Assembly (NCBI RefSeq): GCF_000422485.1
Contig: NZ_KE383851.1
Location: 123,906-187,905, forward strand
DNA: 64,000 nt
Direction: 5' to 3'
Source: Paenibacillus pasadenensis DSM 19293
Lineage (GTDB): Bacteria > Bacillota > Bacilli > Paenibacillales > Paenibacillaceae
Every line of letters begins with the position of its first letter. Within the stretch, counting starts at the first letter, position 1. Position numbers and translations under genes: made by a program. Positions 35,085 to 44,768 of the stretch are shown in pieces. Under the pieces are notes generated by a model, which searched no databases, had not been told where the DNA came from, and saw nothing but the letters and a program-made list of their open reading frames with translations.

Positions 35085-35921
35085 ATGAAGGAGCGGCGCA
35101 GTTATATCGACCTGATTTGGTGGCTTGTACTCATCGCCTGGTCGTTAACCATTCTTTTTCCGATCGTATGGGTTCTCTATGAATCGCTGAAGACGAATCC
35201 GGAGTTTTTCCAAAATGTGTGGACGTTGCCGGATCATCCCCAATGGATGAACTACAAGAAGGCTTGGCTCAACTACAATCTCCTGACCGCGATGCTCAAT
35301 ACGCTGTATTACGTCGGGGCGAGCCTCGTGATCGGCACGTTCCTGACCGCTCTGAACGCCTACGCGCTCACCCGCATTGAATTTAAAGGCAGGAAATTCA
35401 TCTGGGGCATGATCATGCTCTCGCTGTTCCTGCCGGGCATCAATGCGCTGATCCCGCAGTATATCCTCATGCGCGATCTGCATCTGACCAACAGCCTTAC
35501 CGGCCTCATTCTGCTGAACTGCCTGGGGGAAAGCGTCTTTTTCCTCATGCTGCTGGGCGGGTTCATGCGGTCGCTGCCGCGCGAGCTGGAGGAGAGCGGG
35601 ACGATCGACGGCGCGTCGATATTTAAAATGTTCATCCGCATCATCGTGCCGCTCTCCATGCCGGGGATCGTCACGGTAGCGATCTTCAAATTCATCGGCC
35701 TGTACAATTCCTTCCTGGAGCCTTTCATTTATTTAAGCGACTCGAGCAAATATACGATCGGCGTCAATATTTACCATGCCAACATGCTGATGCAGTACAC
35801 CAACGATTGGGTGACATTGTTCGCCGGCGTCATCATCACGATGATTCCTTCCGTATTGGTCTTTATGTTTTTCCAAAGATGGATTATGGAAGGGGCTACG
35901 CTCGGCTCCGTAAAGGGGTAA
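35085..35921 (+). CDS. Sugar ABC transporter permease (MalG/UgpE type)
   Basis: This 278-residue membrane protein begins with a TM segment (LVLIAWSLTILFPIVWVLYE) and has the EAA-like loop EESGTIDGASIFKMFIRIIV. It lies 12 bases after the first permease, with AAAGGTGG before the ATG. It forms the heterodimeric channel with that permease. Confidence 0.93.
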   Translation: MKERRSYIDLIWWLVLIAWSLTILFPIVWVLYESLKTNPEFFQNVWTLPDHPQWMNYKKAWLNYNLLTAMLNTLYYVGASLVIGTFLTALNAYALTRIEFKGRKFIWGMIMLSLFLPGINALIPQYILMRDLHLTNSLTGLILLNCLGESVFFLMLLGGFMRSLPRELEESGTIDGASIFKMFIRIIVPLSMPGIVTVAIFKFIGLYNSFLEPFIYLSDSSKYTIGVNIYHANMLMQYTNDWVTLFAGVIITMIPSVLVFMFFQRWIMEGATLGSVKG

Positions 35922-35940
35922 GCGGTCAGGAGGAATCCCG

Positions 35941-37977
35941 ATGGTCGAAAATCAAGCAGAGCAGCGTTCCAATAGCGGAAACGGACAGGGCTTCCGCGAA
36001 CGAACGCAACGGTTCATGGCGAGGGCGGTCGATGCCGCCGGACAATGGTATGACCGCGAAGGCGAATGGCTGGCCGACACCACGCCGCCCCACACAAGGG
36101 AACGGTACTGGCTGGCCGGCGCCATGTACGCAGCGGGAGAAGCCGAATGGGCGGATGCCATCGTCGCAAAAGGCGAGACGGAAAAGTACGGGGCGATCCG
36201 GTTTAACATTTTCAATACCAATATAGCCGCCAGCCTGTTAGTCGCTCATCGCGACAAAATGTCGGCAGCCGTCCGGCAAGAGCTCGAGCGTCTCGTGCGA
36301 GACGGGTTTTCGTTCAAGCCGGGCAACCGGCAGCCGGACTTTCAATTCCACGGCTACAACGACAACATGCCTGCCAAGGCGACGGCAGGGCTGATTCTCG
36401 GCGGGGAAATGCTCGGCTGCGAGGAAGCGGTCGACTATGGACTTTGGAATCTAAGGCAATTCAGGGCGATGCTGGTCCGGAACGGCATCAACAGCGAGTT
36501 CAACTCGCCGACGTATTCGGGCTTGACGATCCGCGCCATGGGGGAGATCGCCGCTCAGGCGCAAAACGAGGAAGCGCGCCTTCTGGCGTCCGGGATCGAG
36601 CAGCGCCTTTGGATCGATCTGGCCGCCCGGTTCCACCCGGAAATGGGCGTGCTCGCGGGACCGTATTCGCGCGCCTACACCGTGGACACGGCCGCGCATG
36701 CCAGCTGCATCTCCAGCCTGCTTTGGTTCTGTCTGGGCGACCGGGTCCACCCGTCTCCGATGCTGCTGTTCGACAAGCCCGACGACCTTGTCCTTCACCA
36801 TATGGGAGACGTTCCGTTCAATGTCGCGCAATTCTGCTGGTTCGCCGGCGGACACTACGATATCCCCGACACGGCCTTGCGGCTGTTCGACGCCAAGCCG
36901 TTTCCGTTCCGAGCGGTCGCCTCCTGCGAATTGGGAGCCGGCGAAGGCACGGACTTCCTGGCAAGAACAAGCCGGATCGAAACGGTGCTGCACCGCGACT
37001 TCGCGCTCGGAACGTCCAGCGCGCCGTTCGGCAGCATGGATCAGAACAACAGCTACTTCGTCACCTACAAGCGGCAGGATCAGGTTGAGTCCTATCGGGA
37101 TATCGGAACGATCTTCACGAAGCTGGCGGTCAACGGCGACGTGCCGGGAACGAAAGTCCGGGCAAGAGACGGCGATCGGGAATATGCCAATGTCGGAGAA
37201 GCCGACATCCTCTCCTCCTGGGCCAACACGTTTACGATCCAGTCCGGATCTACGGCTTTGGTGCTCACGCATCCGCATCCGTCTTTCGACGAGGCGGCGG
37301 CCCGCAAGCCGTTGTCGGCCATCCGCGAGCAGATCATCTTGTCGACGCACGGAGGAGACGTAGAGGAGCTGATCGTCGGAGGCATTCCGCGGAAGGACTG
37401 GTCCGGAGAGGTGCAGCACGGAGAATGGATCGTCTGCCGCACCGGGAAGCTGCTGTCGGCCTTCCGTCCCATGGTCTACACGCCAAGCCAGAGGCCGGTT
37501 TCGATCCGCCTGGAATCAAAGGGGAACTATAATTTCATCTGCTCCAGCCTGTATGAAGGGGAGGAGCGAAGCTTTGCCCGAGACGAGCTTCGATTCCTTT
37601 TCGGCGGATTCGTAGCCGAGCATGCGAGCGTTTCGGAGTACGCCTCTCTGGCCGAGTTCGCGGAGGAGTTTGAATCCGCTCAGTTTACCGACTATTACTG
37701 GACTACGCGCCGGGTGCGGTACAGACGCCCTGCCGGCAAAGCCAGGCCGCCGCTTGAGCTTGAAACCTCCTGGAGTCCGGGAGCGATGGCGACGCGGTAT
37801 GCGACGATCAACGGCGCTCGAATCGAGCAGCCGATAGCGGCCATTGACGGCGTGACAAGCGAGGAGCTGCCATTTTTGAATGAACCCTTCGCCTCGATTC
37901 CGTCCTTTTTCCCTTGGGAGGATCTGACGGTCGCATGGGGAGAATGGCCTTCCGCGATCGGCGATCGCGAGGAGTGA
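35941..37977 (+). CDS. Uncharacterised alpha/alpha-toroid protein, lyase-like context
   Basis: I do not recognise a named family. This 678-residue protein has no signal peptide. The first 330 residues are helical with repeated hairpins (AAGEAEWADAIVAKGE, KATAGLILGGEMLGCEEAVD, NGINSEFNSPTYSGLTIRAM, GPYSRAYTVDTAAHA), suggesting an alpha/alpha toroid as in polysaccharide lyases and unsaturated glucuronyl hydrolases. The rest looks beta-rich. Conserved-looking Asn, Tyr, Arg and His residues in NSEFNSPTYSG and GPYSRAY could form an active site. AGGAGG precedes the ATG and the gene is 20 bases after the permease, so it acts on the imported oligosaccharide. Lyase or hydrolase activity is inference. 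Confidence 0.75.
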   Translation: MVENQAEQRSNSGNGQGFRERTQRFMARAVDAAGQWYDREGEWLADTTPPHTRERYWLAGAMYAAGEAEWADAIVAKGETEKYGAIRFNIFNTNIAASLLVAHRDKMSAAVRQELERLVRDGFSFKPGNRQPDFQFHGYNDNMPAKATAGLILGGEMLGCEEAVDYGLWNLRQFRAMLVRNGINSEFNSPTYSGLTIRAMGEIAAQAQNEEARLLASGIEQRLWIDLAARFHPEMGVLAGPYSRAYTVDTAAHASCISSLLWFCLGDRVHPSPMLLFDKPDDLVLHHMGDVPFNVAQFCWFAGGHYDIPDTALRLFDAKPFPFRAVASCELGAGEGTDFLARTSRIETVLHRDFALGTSSAPFGSMDQNNSYFVTYKRQDQVESYRDIGTIFTKLAVNGDVPGTKVRARDGDREYANVGEADILSSWANTFTIQSGSTALVLTHPHPSFDEAAARKPLSAIREQIILSTHGGDVEELIVGGIPRKDWSGEVQHGEWIVCRTGKLLSAFRPMVYTPSQRPVSIRLESKGNYNFICSSLYEGEERSFARDELRFLFGGFVAEHASVSEYASLAEFAEEFESAQFTDYYWTTRRVRYRRPAGKARPPLELETSWSPGAMATRYATINGARIEQPIAAIDGVTSEELPFLNEPFASIPSFFPWEDLTVAWGEWPSAIGDREE

Positions 37978-38077
37978 GGGCGAGCTCGGCCATGGCCGAT
38001 GTCCATGTCCTTAAGGCCGATGACCCTGCATTCGCTGCTCGCAACGGGAATCGCGACGTCATATTTGGAGGTGAACG

Positions 38078-39061
38078 ATGTTCAAGGCGGCCATAATCGG
38101 AGCTGGAGCCATCAGCTCCTTGCATCTGCAGGCTCTGGCGGAAATGAACGAGATCGAGGCGGTTGCGATCGCCGACATCGACGAGGAGCGGGCCCGCAAG
38201 GCATCCGCTCAGCATCCTGTTCGAGCGTATGCCGATTATCGGCGCATGGTCGAGATCGAGCGGCCGGATATCGTGGTCATTACGCTGCCGCATCATTTGC
38301 ATAAAGAGTGCGCGATCTGGTGCGCGCGCAGCGGCTGCCATATTTTGCTGGAAAAACCGATGGCCATCGACGTCGAGGCATGCGATGAAATCATAAAGAC
38401 GGTAGGCGAAAGCCGGATCAAGCTCATGGTCGGCCACACCCAGCATTATTTTGCCGAAAATCGGATCGCCAAGGAAATCATTCAAAGCGGTCGGCTCGGC
38501 AAGCTGGTCATGATCAACGATGTGCGGCATGTCGATTATTATTCCCCGAACCGGCCGGCCTGGTTTTTCGAGAGCGCAAAATCGGGCGGCGGAATTGCGA
38601 TGAACCTTGGATCGCATTCCATCGATAAAATTCAATGGCTGACGGACAGCAGAATCGTGCAGGTCAAAGCCTCGGTCAGCCATTACGGCGCCAAGGGAGA
38701 CATTGAAGGCAGCGTGACGGCATGGGTCCAAACGGACCGAGGCGTGCCGTGTACGATCAGCCAAAGCGGATACGGCGGCGTGAACAGGGACGAAACGGAA
38801 TTTGTGTTTACGGAAGGCATGCTGAAGCTGAGCACCGGAGCTGGGCTTTGGATCGGCCAATCCGGCGAATATCGGTCGGTAGAGGCGTCGCAGGAAGCCC
38901 CTCCGTTCGTCCTGCAATACCGCGACTTGCTCAGCAGCATCCGCACGGACGTCAATCCCGAATGCTCCGGAGAATACAGCCGCAGCGTCGTTGCTGCGGT
39001 GCAAGCGATCTATGCCTCGCATCGCAGCGGGCAGGAAGTAGTTGTCTTACATCAGCGGTAA
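38078..39061 (+). CDS. Gfo/Idh/MocA family oxidoreductase (4)
   Basis: This 327-residue enzyme has AAIIGAGAISSLHLQALA at its start, the catalytic Lys in LLEKPMAI and SAKSGGGIAMNLGSHSIDKI in the substrate site. GGAGGTG precedes the ATG. It sits between the two lyase-like genes, which suggests that it oxidises a product of one of them. Confidence 0.9.
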   Translation: MFKAAIIGAGAISSLHLQALAEMNEIEAVAIADIDEERARKASAQHPVRAYADYRRMVEIERPDIVVITLPHHLHKECAIWCARSGCHILLEKPMAIDVEACDEIIKTVGESRIKLMVGHTQHYFAENRIAKEIIQSGRLGKLVMINDVRHVDYYSPNRPAWFFESAKSGGGIAMNLGSHSIDKIQWLTDSRIVQVKASVSHYGAKGDIEGSVTAWVQTDRGVPCTISQSGYGGVNRDETEFVFTEGMLKLSTGAGLWIGQSGEYRSVEASQEAPPFVLQYRDLLSSIRTDVNPECSGEYSRSVVAAVQAIYASHRSGQEVVVLHQR

Positions 39062-39073
39062 GGGGGACTCAGC

Positions 39074-41728
39074 GTGCTTAACCGCGACTTGATCGCATAT
39101 TTGCAGCCGTCGCCGAACCGGTTCAACGGGACGGAATGGCGCGACGTGACCGGCCGGATCACGGATATCGAAGCGGACGCCGATCGGCTCGTCCTAACAG
39201 TGTCATTGCCGCCGGGCCTCTATCGCTGCCGGCTGCAGACGCTGGACGGCGCCTTTGACATGAATACGGCGATGATTCCGATGGTGCGGGTGCCGGATGG
39301 GGCGCTTGAGCCCGTCGGGCCTTGGGATTTCGATCATCTGAGCGGCGTCATGGCCATGCCGATGGCCAGAACGTATGTGAACGGCAGACTGCTGGGCGGA
39401 ATGTGGTTTGACATGCCCGGGCCGGAGGATATCGAAGCGAGCCGGCTGAATGCCGATTTTGGCTTCGAAGCCGACGCCGACGAAACCGAATTGAGGCTGG
39501 AGTTCGTCGAACGCGATCGCAGCCGGATCGACTGGCAGCGGATCAAGTTCATCGAAATCAAAACCGACGACCGCAAGCTGCACGAGCTGGCGCCGATAGG
39601 CAAAGGGCATCCGCGAGTCTATCTGAACGCGGATGAGGCGGAGCCGCTGCGCCGCCGGTTGGCCGGAGATCCCGCCTTCCAGGCGATCGTCGAGCGCATC
39701 AAAAGCGGCCCGCCGGGCAGCGTCGAGTTCGATCTCGTCTGCCTGGCGTACCTGGTGACGAGGGATCGGGAGATCGGCGCGTCCGTAAAATCGAAAGTCG
39801 ATGAATTATGCCGGCTGGCGACCTGGTCGGGGAAAGCGGACCCGCTCGTCATGGGCGGAGAGAACGATCGCGGCATCGCCCTGAAGCTGTATGCGATCGG
39901 GCTTGCCTGGGATTGGTGCTCCGATTTGTTCGATGCGGCCGAGCAGACGCGCATGAAGGAAAAGGTCGGAACGTACATCCGGAAATTGTATGACTTTACC
40001 GTTCTGCAGCGGGCGTATATGGGCTGCCCGACGCCGGAGCCTCATTCGCTCGGCACATGGAACGGAACGGCGATCGCCTGCATGGCGTTTTATGACGATC
40101 TCGAGGCGGCACGCAAAGCCCTTCCGTTTTTTCACGGGCTGTTTGCCGAAAGCCTTCGCTTGTTCCCGCAGGACGGCAAAAACGTATGGGTCACCTACTT
40201 CCCCTTTCATCTGATTCGTTATCTGGCGGCGGCGCATACGTTTGGCGGACAGCGTCCCGAGCTGGACGAGAGTCCTTTTCTGGACCGGCTCGGCCACGCG
40301 ATGCTGGCGTGCTTCAACGCGCCGAACAGCCAGGAATTGCAGCGGGGACTGCGTACGCGGGAGCATCGCTACCTGACGGCTTTTTTGACCCGGTTCCATC
40401 CGACGCCGGGCATCGATTCCATCTATCGAACCTTCGTGGATCAAGAGCGAAAAACGGCGGGAGACGTCGAGCTTGGATTATTCGACTTCTTGTTCGCTCC
40501 GCAGGGGCAAGGCGCGGCTGCGCCGTATCCGGAGCGGCCCTTCTTTGCGAAGGATATCGGCATGATTACGTTTGCGTCCGGCGGACGGATCGCCGGGGCG
40601 TTCACCGCCGGGCTTAAAGCGGGCCGCTCCGTCAGCTTCAACATCCAGACGCATAACCGCGAGTTCCCGCCGGCCATGGGCGGCATTCAGCTCAGCGCGG
40701 ACGGTTCTCCCGTTTTGATCGACATCGGAACCTACGGCATAGACAGCTCCCTCTGCAATTCCATGTGCTTTGACGACGGGGGCTGCTACACGCAAGGGCA
40801 ATACTTGAACGGAAATGTCGGACCGGAAAAAAGCTCGTATATTCGCCGCTGCCTGATCGGCGAACGATTCATCTACGCGCATGCCGTCATCACGAACGAG
40901 CTTCATCCCCGGCATGAGGTGAAGCAAGCCGAGCGGATCATCGTCGTGGATCAGCGCACCGGCGCCATCGTCCTGTCCGATTCGTTCGAGGGCCGCCGCC
41001 CCCTCCATTTCGCGACGCATTTGCATTGCTCGGGCGCCGCAACGGATCTCGGAGCGGGCCAGTATCGGCTTACAGGCGGCCAGGCCAACCTCATCGCAGG
41101 CATCAAGGATGGCGACAAAGGCTTGAGCGACGAAGAAAAGGGCGAAGTGTTCGTCAGCATTTTGGATGGACCGGACGACCGGCAAGTCAACATCGAGGAG
41201 CCGGCATGGCATCCGACCTATATCTACGGCTTGAACGGCAACGCCGGCGAGCAGGATATCAAGCACGGGCGCTTTCCGCGATACAAGCGCTGGCGTCTTG
41301 CCTATCCGTCGCAGGTCAAGCAAGGAGCGTTCCTCTTTGCCGTCACCGCGACCGCCGGTGAGGTCTCGATGCAGGAAGGCGTCATTTCATTTGAAGGCGG
41401 GGCAGAGCTGCAGTTCGGGAAGAAAGCGACGTCCATCCGGCTGCAAGGCTGCGAGATCGACGCCGAAGCGGTCCTATCGGACCCGGCGCATCGGCGATTG
41501 ACGGCGCTCGGCTTGCGAGAGCTGCGAATGGGAGAACGCGCGGCTGTCTTCAGCTCGCCGGTGGATATCGAGCTGGAGCTCGTCGACAATGGGCTGCGGG
41601 GGACGATTTTTGCTTCAGCGAGCCATTGCCTGGAGTCGGCTGCAGGAATGGAAGCGAGCGAGTGGGAGCGCGATCCGTTGAACGCCCGCAGCCATCATTC
41701 CTGGCAGGCCCTCCTTCGGAGCGTCTGA
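39074..41728 (+). CDS. Heparinase II/III-like polysaccharide lyase, cytoplasmic
   Basis: This 884-residue protein lacks a signal peptide and starts with GTG. Residues 1-190 are beta-rich. Residues 190-480 are a helical toroid (DRGIALKLYAIGLAWDWCSD; YMGCPTPEPHSLGTWNGTA). Residues 500-880 are a beta-sandwich with THNREFPPAMGGIQLSADGS and PVLIDIGTYGID, the counterpart of the HNHxDxGSF region of heparinase II/III proteins, where the catalytic His lies. Such enzymes cleave uronic-acid glycosides by beta-elimination. Intracellular location implies that oligosaccharides are the substrate. Typical partners (GH88/GH105, KduI, KduD) are absent from the window. Confidence 0.72.
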   Translation: MLNRDLIAYLQPSPNRFNGTEWRDVTGRITDIEADADRLVLTVSLPPGLYRCRLQTLDGAFDMNTAMIPMVRVPDGALEPVGPWDFDHLSGVMAMPMARTYVNGRLLGGMWFDMPGPEDIEASRLNADFGFEADADETELRLEFVERDRSRIDWQRIKFIEIKTDDRKLHELAPIGKGHPRVYLNADEAEPLRRRLAGDPAFQAIVERIKSGPPGSVEFDLVCLAYLVTRDREIGASVKSKVDELCRLATWSGKADPLVMGGENDRGIALKLYAIGLAWDWCSDLFDAAEQTRMKEKVGTYIRKLYDFTVLQRAYMGCPTPEPHSLGTWNGTAIACMAFYDDLEAARKALPFFHGLFAESLRLFPQDGKNVWVTYFPFHLIRYLAAAHTFGGQRPELDESPFLDRLGHAMLACFNAPNSQELQRGLRTREHRYLTAFLTRFHPTPGIDSIYRTFVDQERKTAGDVELGLFDFLFAPQGQGAAAPYPERPFFAKDIGMITFASGGRIAGAFTAGLKAGRSVSFNIQTHNREFPPAMGGIQLSADGSPVLIDIGTYGIDSSLCNSMCFDDGGCYTQGQYLNGNVGPEKSSYIRRCLIGERFIYAHAVITNELHPRHEVKQAERIIVVDQRTGAIVLSDSFEGRRPLHFATHLHCSGAATDLGAGQYRLTGGQANLIAGIKDGDKGLSDEEKGEVFVSILDGPDDRQVNIEEPAWHPTYIYGLNGNAGEQDIKHGRFPRYKRWRLAYPSQVKQGAFLFAVTATAGEVSMQEGVISFEGGAELQFGKKATSIRLQGCEIDAEAVLSDPAHRRLTALGLRELRMGERAAVFSSPVDIELELVDNGLRGTIFASASHCLESAAGMEASEWERDPLNARSHHSWQALLRSV

Positions 41729-41748
41729 TCCTATCCGAGGATCAGACG
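41722..41748. other. 10-bp hairpin across the lyase stop codon
   Basis: CGTCTGATCC and GGATCAGACG pair around TATCCGA. There is no T run, so it is more likely an mRNA-stabilising or processing hairpin than a terminator. Confidence 0.55.
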
Positions 41749-41798
41749 GTCGGACAACTGCGGAATCATACATGCTCTGAAAATGGGAGAGATAAACG

Positions 41799-42800
41799 GT
41801 GCGAACTTTTAGAGCCGGACTCATCGGCTGCGGACAAAACGGGAGGATTCATACCGAATGCATCCGCCAGCTGGACGGTATGGATATGGTTGCATTTTGC
41901 GATGTGCATGTGGGCAACGCTCAGAAGTTGCTGGAGGAGTTCGGCGGGGACTATGCGACCGACGATGCGGAAAGGCTGTACGCCGACGAGACGATCGACG
42001 CGATTTATATCTCCACCATGCACAATACGCACGCCGATTATTGCATCCGGGCGTTGGAAGCGGGCAAGCATGTGATGGTGGAAAAACCGCTCGCCATGAA
42101 TGTGGAAGACTGCTTGCGCATCGACGAAGCCGTCAAACGAAGCGGCAAAAAGGTGATGACGGCGTTCAAGATGCGCTATTACGATATGCTGTTGAAAGCG
42201 AAGGAACTGATTCCGGAGCCGCTGCTGGTCAGCATGCAGATGATGGACGACAAGTGGCCGGCAGGCATATGGGCCAACGATCCGACGTTCGGGGGCGGCA
42301 ATGTGCTGTCGCAAGGCTGCCACTCGGCCGACATCATGAGGTTCATGGTCGGCAAGGACCCGATCGATGTCTACGCGGCCGGGGCGAATTATTACCAGCA
42401 AAATGCCCAAGTGGACAATATAGCCGCCATTTTCCGCTTCGACGACAATGTCGTCGGCAATTTGATTCAGGGCGATTGCAAATGTCCGCCCTTCACCAGC
42501 AAGTTTTTCATGCAGCTGTTCGCCGAGAACAAGACCGTTACGCTGTCCGATCGCTTGACGACGTTGATCTACAGCGAAGAAGGCAAGGAAACGATCTTGT
42601 ATCGCGGCAAGGAAACCGGCATTCTCGAAGAGAATAAAGCGTTCATCGAAAGTTTGAGACAGAATGCGGAGCCGCCGATCAACCATATGGACGGCCTGTA
42701 CGCGACGTTGATGATGCTGCAGGCGATAAAATCCGTGAAGAGCGGCAAGCCCGAGCCGATACGGTCTCTCATTCAAAGAGATCAACCCGTCCTGAGCTGA
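41799..42800 (+). CDS. Gfo/Idh/MocA family oxidoreductase (5)
   Basis: This 333-residue enzyme starts with GTG after GGGAGAG. Landmarks are LIGCGQNGRIHTECIRQ, MVEKPLAM with the catalytic Lys, and GGGNVLSQGCHSADIMRFMV. It is the second oxidoreductase of the lyase cluster and lies directly upstream of the amidohydrolase. Confidence 0.9.
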   Translation: MRTFRAGLIGCGQNGRIHTECIRQLDGMDMVAFCDVHVGNAQKLLEEFGGDYATDDAERLYADETIDAIYISTMHNTHADYCIRALEAGKHVMVEKPLAMNVEDCLRIDEAVKRSGKKVMTAFKMRYYDMLLKAKELIPEPLLVSMQMMDDKWPAGIWANDPTFGGGNVLSQGCHSADIMRFMVGKDPIDVYAAGANYYQQNAQVDNIAAIFRFDDNVVGNLIQGDCKCPPFTSKFFMQLFAENKTVTLSDRLTTLIYSEEGKETILYRGKETGILEENKAFIESLRQNAEPPINHMDGLYATLMMLQAIKSVKSGKPEPIRSLIQRDQPVLS

Positions 42801-42845
42801 TCGGATCTTCCGCATGCCGTCCGGGCGCGAAGGGAGCCTTGAGCC

Positions 42846-43784
42846 ATGAGCAATTACGTCAAAATCAGCACGATCGGCAATCGTGAGTTCAACGTAGAGG
42901 AGCAGCTGGCGACGGAGGAAATGGTCGATCGCATGATGAAGCACCTGCAACAGAAGCTGAGCCAGGTGCTTCCCGATCAGCCTGATCTAATCGTTTTGCC
43001 TGAATTTTGCGACATTCCGTCCAATGTTTTCTTGTCGCCGGCCAAAACGCATGAATACTGCCGCGTTCGCGGAGATAAAATTCAGCGTCTCTTCTCCGAA
43101 ATGGCGAGCGAGAACGGCTGCTATATCGCGTATCCGACCTTGAGGCTGCAGGAGGATCGGACCTGGCGAAACTCAATCGTCGTGCTGGATCGAAACGGCG
43201 AACCGATCGGCGAGTATGCGAAAAACCATCTGACGTTGGGAGAAATCGAGGATTATGGCGTCGTTTGCGGCACCGAGGCGCCGATCATCGCATGCGATTT
43301 CGGATGGGTCGCATGCGCGATTTGTTTTGATTTGAACTTTGACCGGCTGCGATTGCAATACGTCCAGTCAAAGCCCGATTTGATCCTTTTTTCCTCTCTG
43401 TATCATGGCGGAATCATGCAGCCTTACTGGGCTTATTCCTGCCGATCGCATTTTGTCGGCGCCATCGGAGGCGGCCTGCCAAGCGCGGTGCTGTCCCCGG
43501 TCGGCGAGGTGCTGGCATCCAGCACCAGCTATTTCGACTTCGCGACGACATCCGTCAATCTGGATTGCGCGGTCGTGCATCTCGATTACAATATGGAGCG
43601 TTTGCGGCAGCTCAAATCCAAATACGGATCAAAAGTGGCCATCGCGGATCCCGGGCATTTGGGCTCCGTTCTGATCTCCTGCGAGACGGATGAATGCACG
43701 ATAGAAGACATCATCCAGGAATTCCAAATCGAACGCTTGGACGATTATTTGGAGCGGGTATCCGCAGGTCGGCGCGCCGAGTAG
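42846..43784 (+). CDS. Carbon-nitrogen hydrolase (nitrilase superfamily)
   Basis: This 312-residue protein has the full Glu-Lys-Cys triad: E53 in VLPEFC, K126 in YAKNHLTLGE and C160 in ACAICFDLNF. Family members hydrolyse amides, ureido compounds or nitriles. It has no membrane part, so it is not an apolipoprotein acyltransferase. Its place inside the lyase and oxidoreductase cluster implies that the target sugar, or a product of it, carries an amide such as an N-acyl or carboxamide group. AGGGAG precedes the ATG. Confidence 0.88.
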   Translation: MSNYVKISTIGNREFNVEEQLATEEMVDRMMKHLQQKLSQVLPDQPDLIVLPEFCDIPSNVFLSPAKTHEYCRVRGDKIQRLFSEMASENGCYIAYPTLRLQEDRTWRNSIVVLDRNGEPIGEYAKNHLTLGEIEDYGVVCGTEAPIIACDFGWVACAICFDLNFDRLRLQYVQSKPDLILFSSLYHGGIMQPYWAYSCRSHFVGAIGGGLPSAVLSPVGEVLASSTSYFDFATTSVNLDCAVVHLDYNMERLRQLKSKYGSKVAIADPGHLGSVLISCETDECTIEDIIQEFQIERLDDYLERVSAGRRAE

Positions 43785-43806
43785 CGCAGAAAAGGGGCGT
43801 TGCGTC

Positions 43807-44733
43807 ATGAAAGCCTTGCGAATCGGACTGGTGGATCCCGATACGTCTCACCCCGAAAGCTTCATCCCCATCCTGCGATCCCTCGGTCACGAGGTCGTCG
43901 GCGTATGCGACCATGGAGAGGTGAATCCAGCCGGCTATGCAGAAACATTCGCGTCCGATCACGGCATCGAGCGGGTCTATGCGTCCGTGGAGGAAATGGC
44001 CGAACAAGTCGATATGGCCTTTATTCATAGCTGCAACTGGGATGTTCATGTCGCGAGGGCGCTGCCTTTTGTCCACGCCCGCAAAGCTGTTTTTATCGAC
44101 AAGCCGCTAGCGGGCAATGTCCGCGACCTGCTGCAAATCAAAGAATGGGCAAGCCGGGGGGCGGTCGTCACGGGCGGCTCCGCTTTGCGTTATGCGCCAG
44201 AAGTGCAGGCATTGAGGCGGCAAGCCGCGGCTCCGCATTCGTTCATCTACGCTCTTTCCGGCTGTGCCAACGACGAGTATTACTATGGCATTCATGCCTT
44301 TACGCTGCTGCACGGGCTTCTGGGGCCGGGCATTCGCAGCGTGCGCCATCTGGGGCATTCGGGACAGGATCAATATGAGCTGTCCTGGTCGGACGGGCGC
44401 CGGGGGATCGTCAGCGTAGGCGCGACGGAGAGCAGCCATCCGTTCTACGCCACGATGATTACGCAGTCCGGAGTGGAATTCATCACGGCTGACAGCAGCC
44501 GACTGTATCGGTCCTTGCTCGAGGCCGTCATGCCGTATTTTAGCGGCGAGGCCCCGGCGCCGGTCCAGCTCGAGGCCGTGATCGAGACCGAGCTGGCCGC
44601 GATCGCGGCCCGATTGTCCAAGGAGCGAGGCGGACAACCGGTGGAGCTGCCGAGCCTGACGCCGGATGCGAGCGGCTACGACGGCGCCGCATTCGCGCGA
44701 GCTTATCGCGAGCAGAAGCGGTTCTCTCTCTGA
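43807..44733 (+). CDS. Gfo/Idh/MocA-like oxidoreductase (6), divergent
   Basis: This 308-residue protein is shorter than its paralogues. The N-terminal nucleotide-binding motif is atypical (IGLVDPDTSHPESFIPIL in place of GxGxxG), but the catalytic Lys region FIDKPLAGNV is present. The aromatic NDEYYYGIHAFTLLHGLLG replaces the usual GGG-D-H block. It may use a different cofactor mode or be non-catalytic. AAAAGGGG lies before the ATG. Confidence 0.8.
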   Translation: MKALRIGLVDPDTSHPESFIPILRSLGHEVVGVCDHGEVNPAGYAETFASDHGIERVYASVEEMAEQVDMAFIHSCNWDVHVARALPFVHARKAVFIDKPLAGNVRDLLQIKEWASRGAVVTGGSALRYAPEVQALRRQAAAPHSFIYALSGCANDEYYYGIHAFTLLHGLLGPGIRSVRHLGHSGQDQYELSWSDGRRGIVSVGATESSHPFYATMITQSGVEFITADSSRLYRSLLEAVMPYFSGEAPAPVQLEAVIETELAAIAARLSKERGGQPVELPSLTPDASGYDGAAFARAYREQKRFSL

Positions 44734-44768
44734 CCAAGCCGCAGCCGTCAAGGAGGTTTAAGTTCGAC

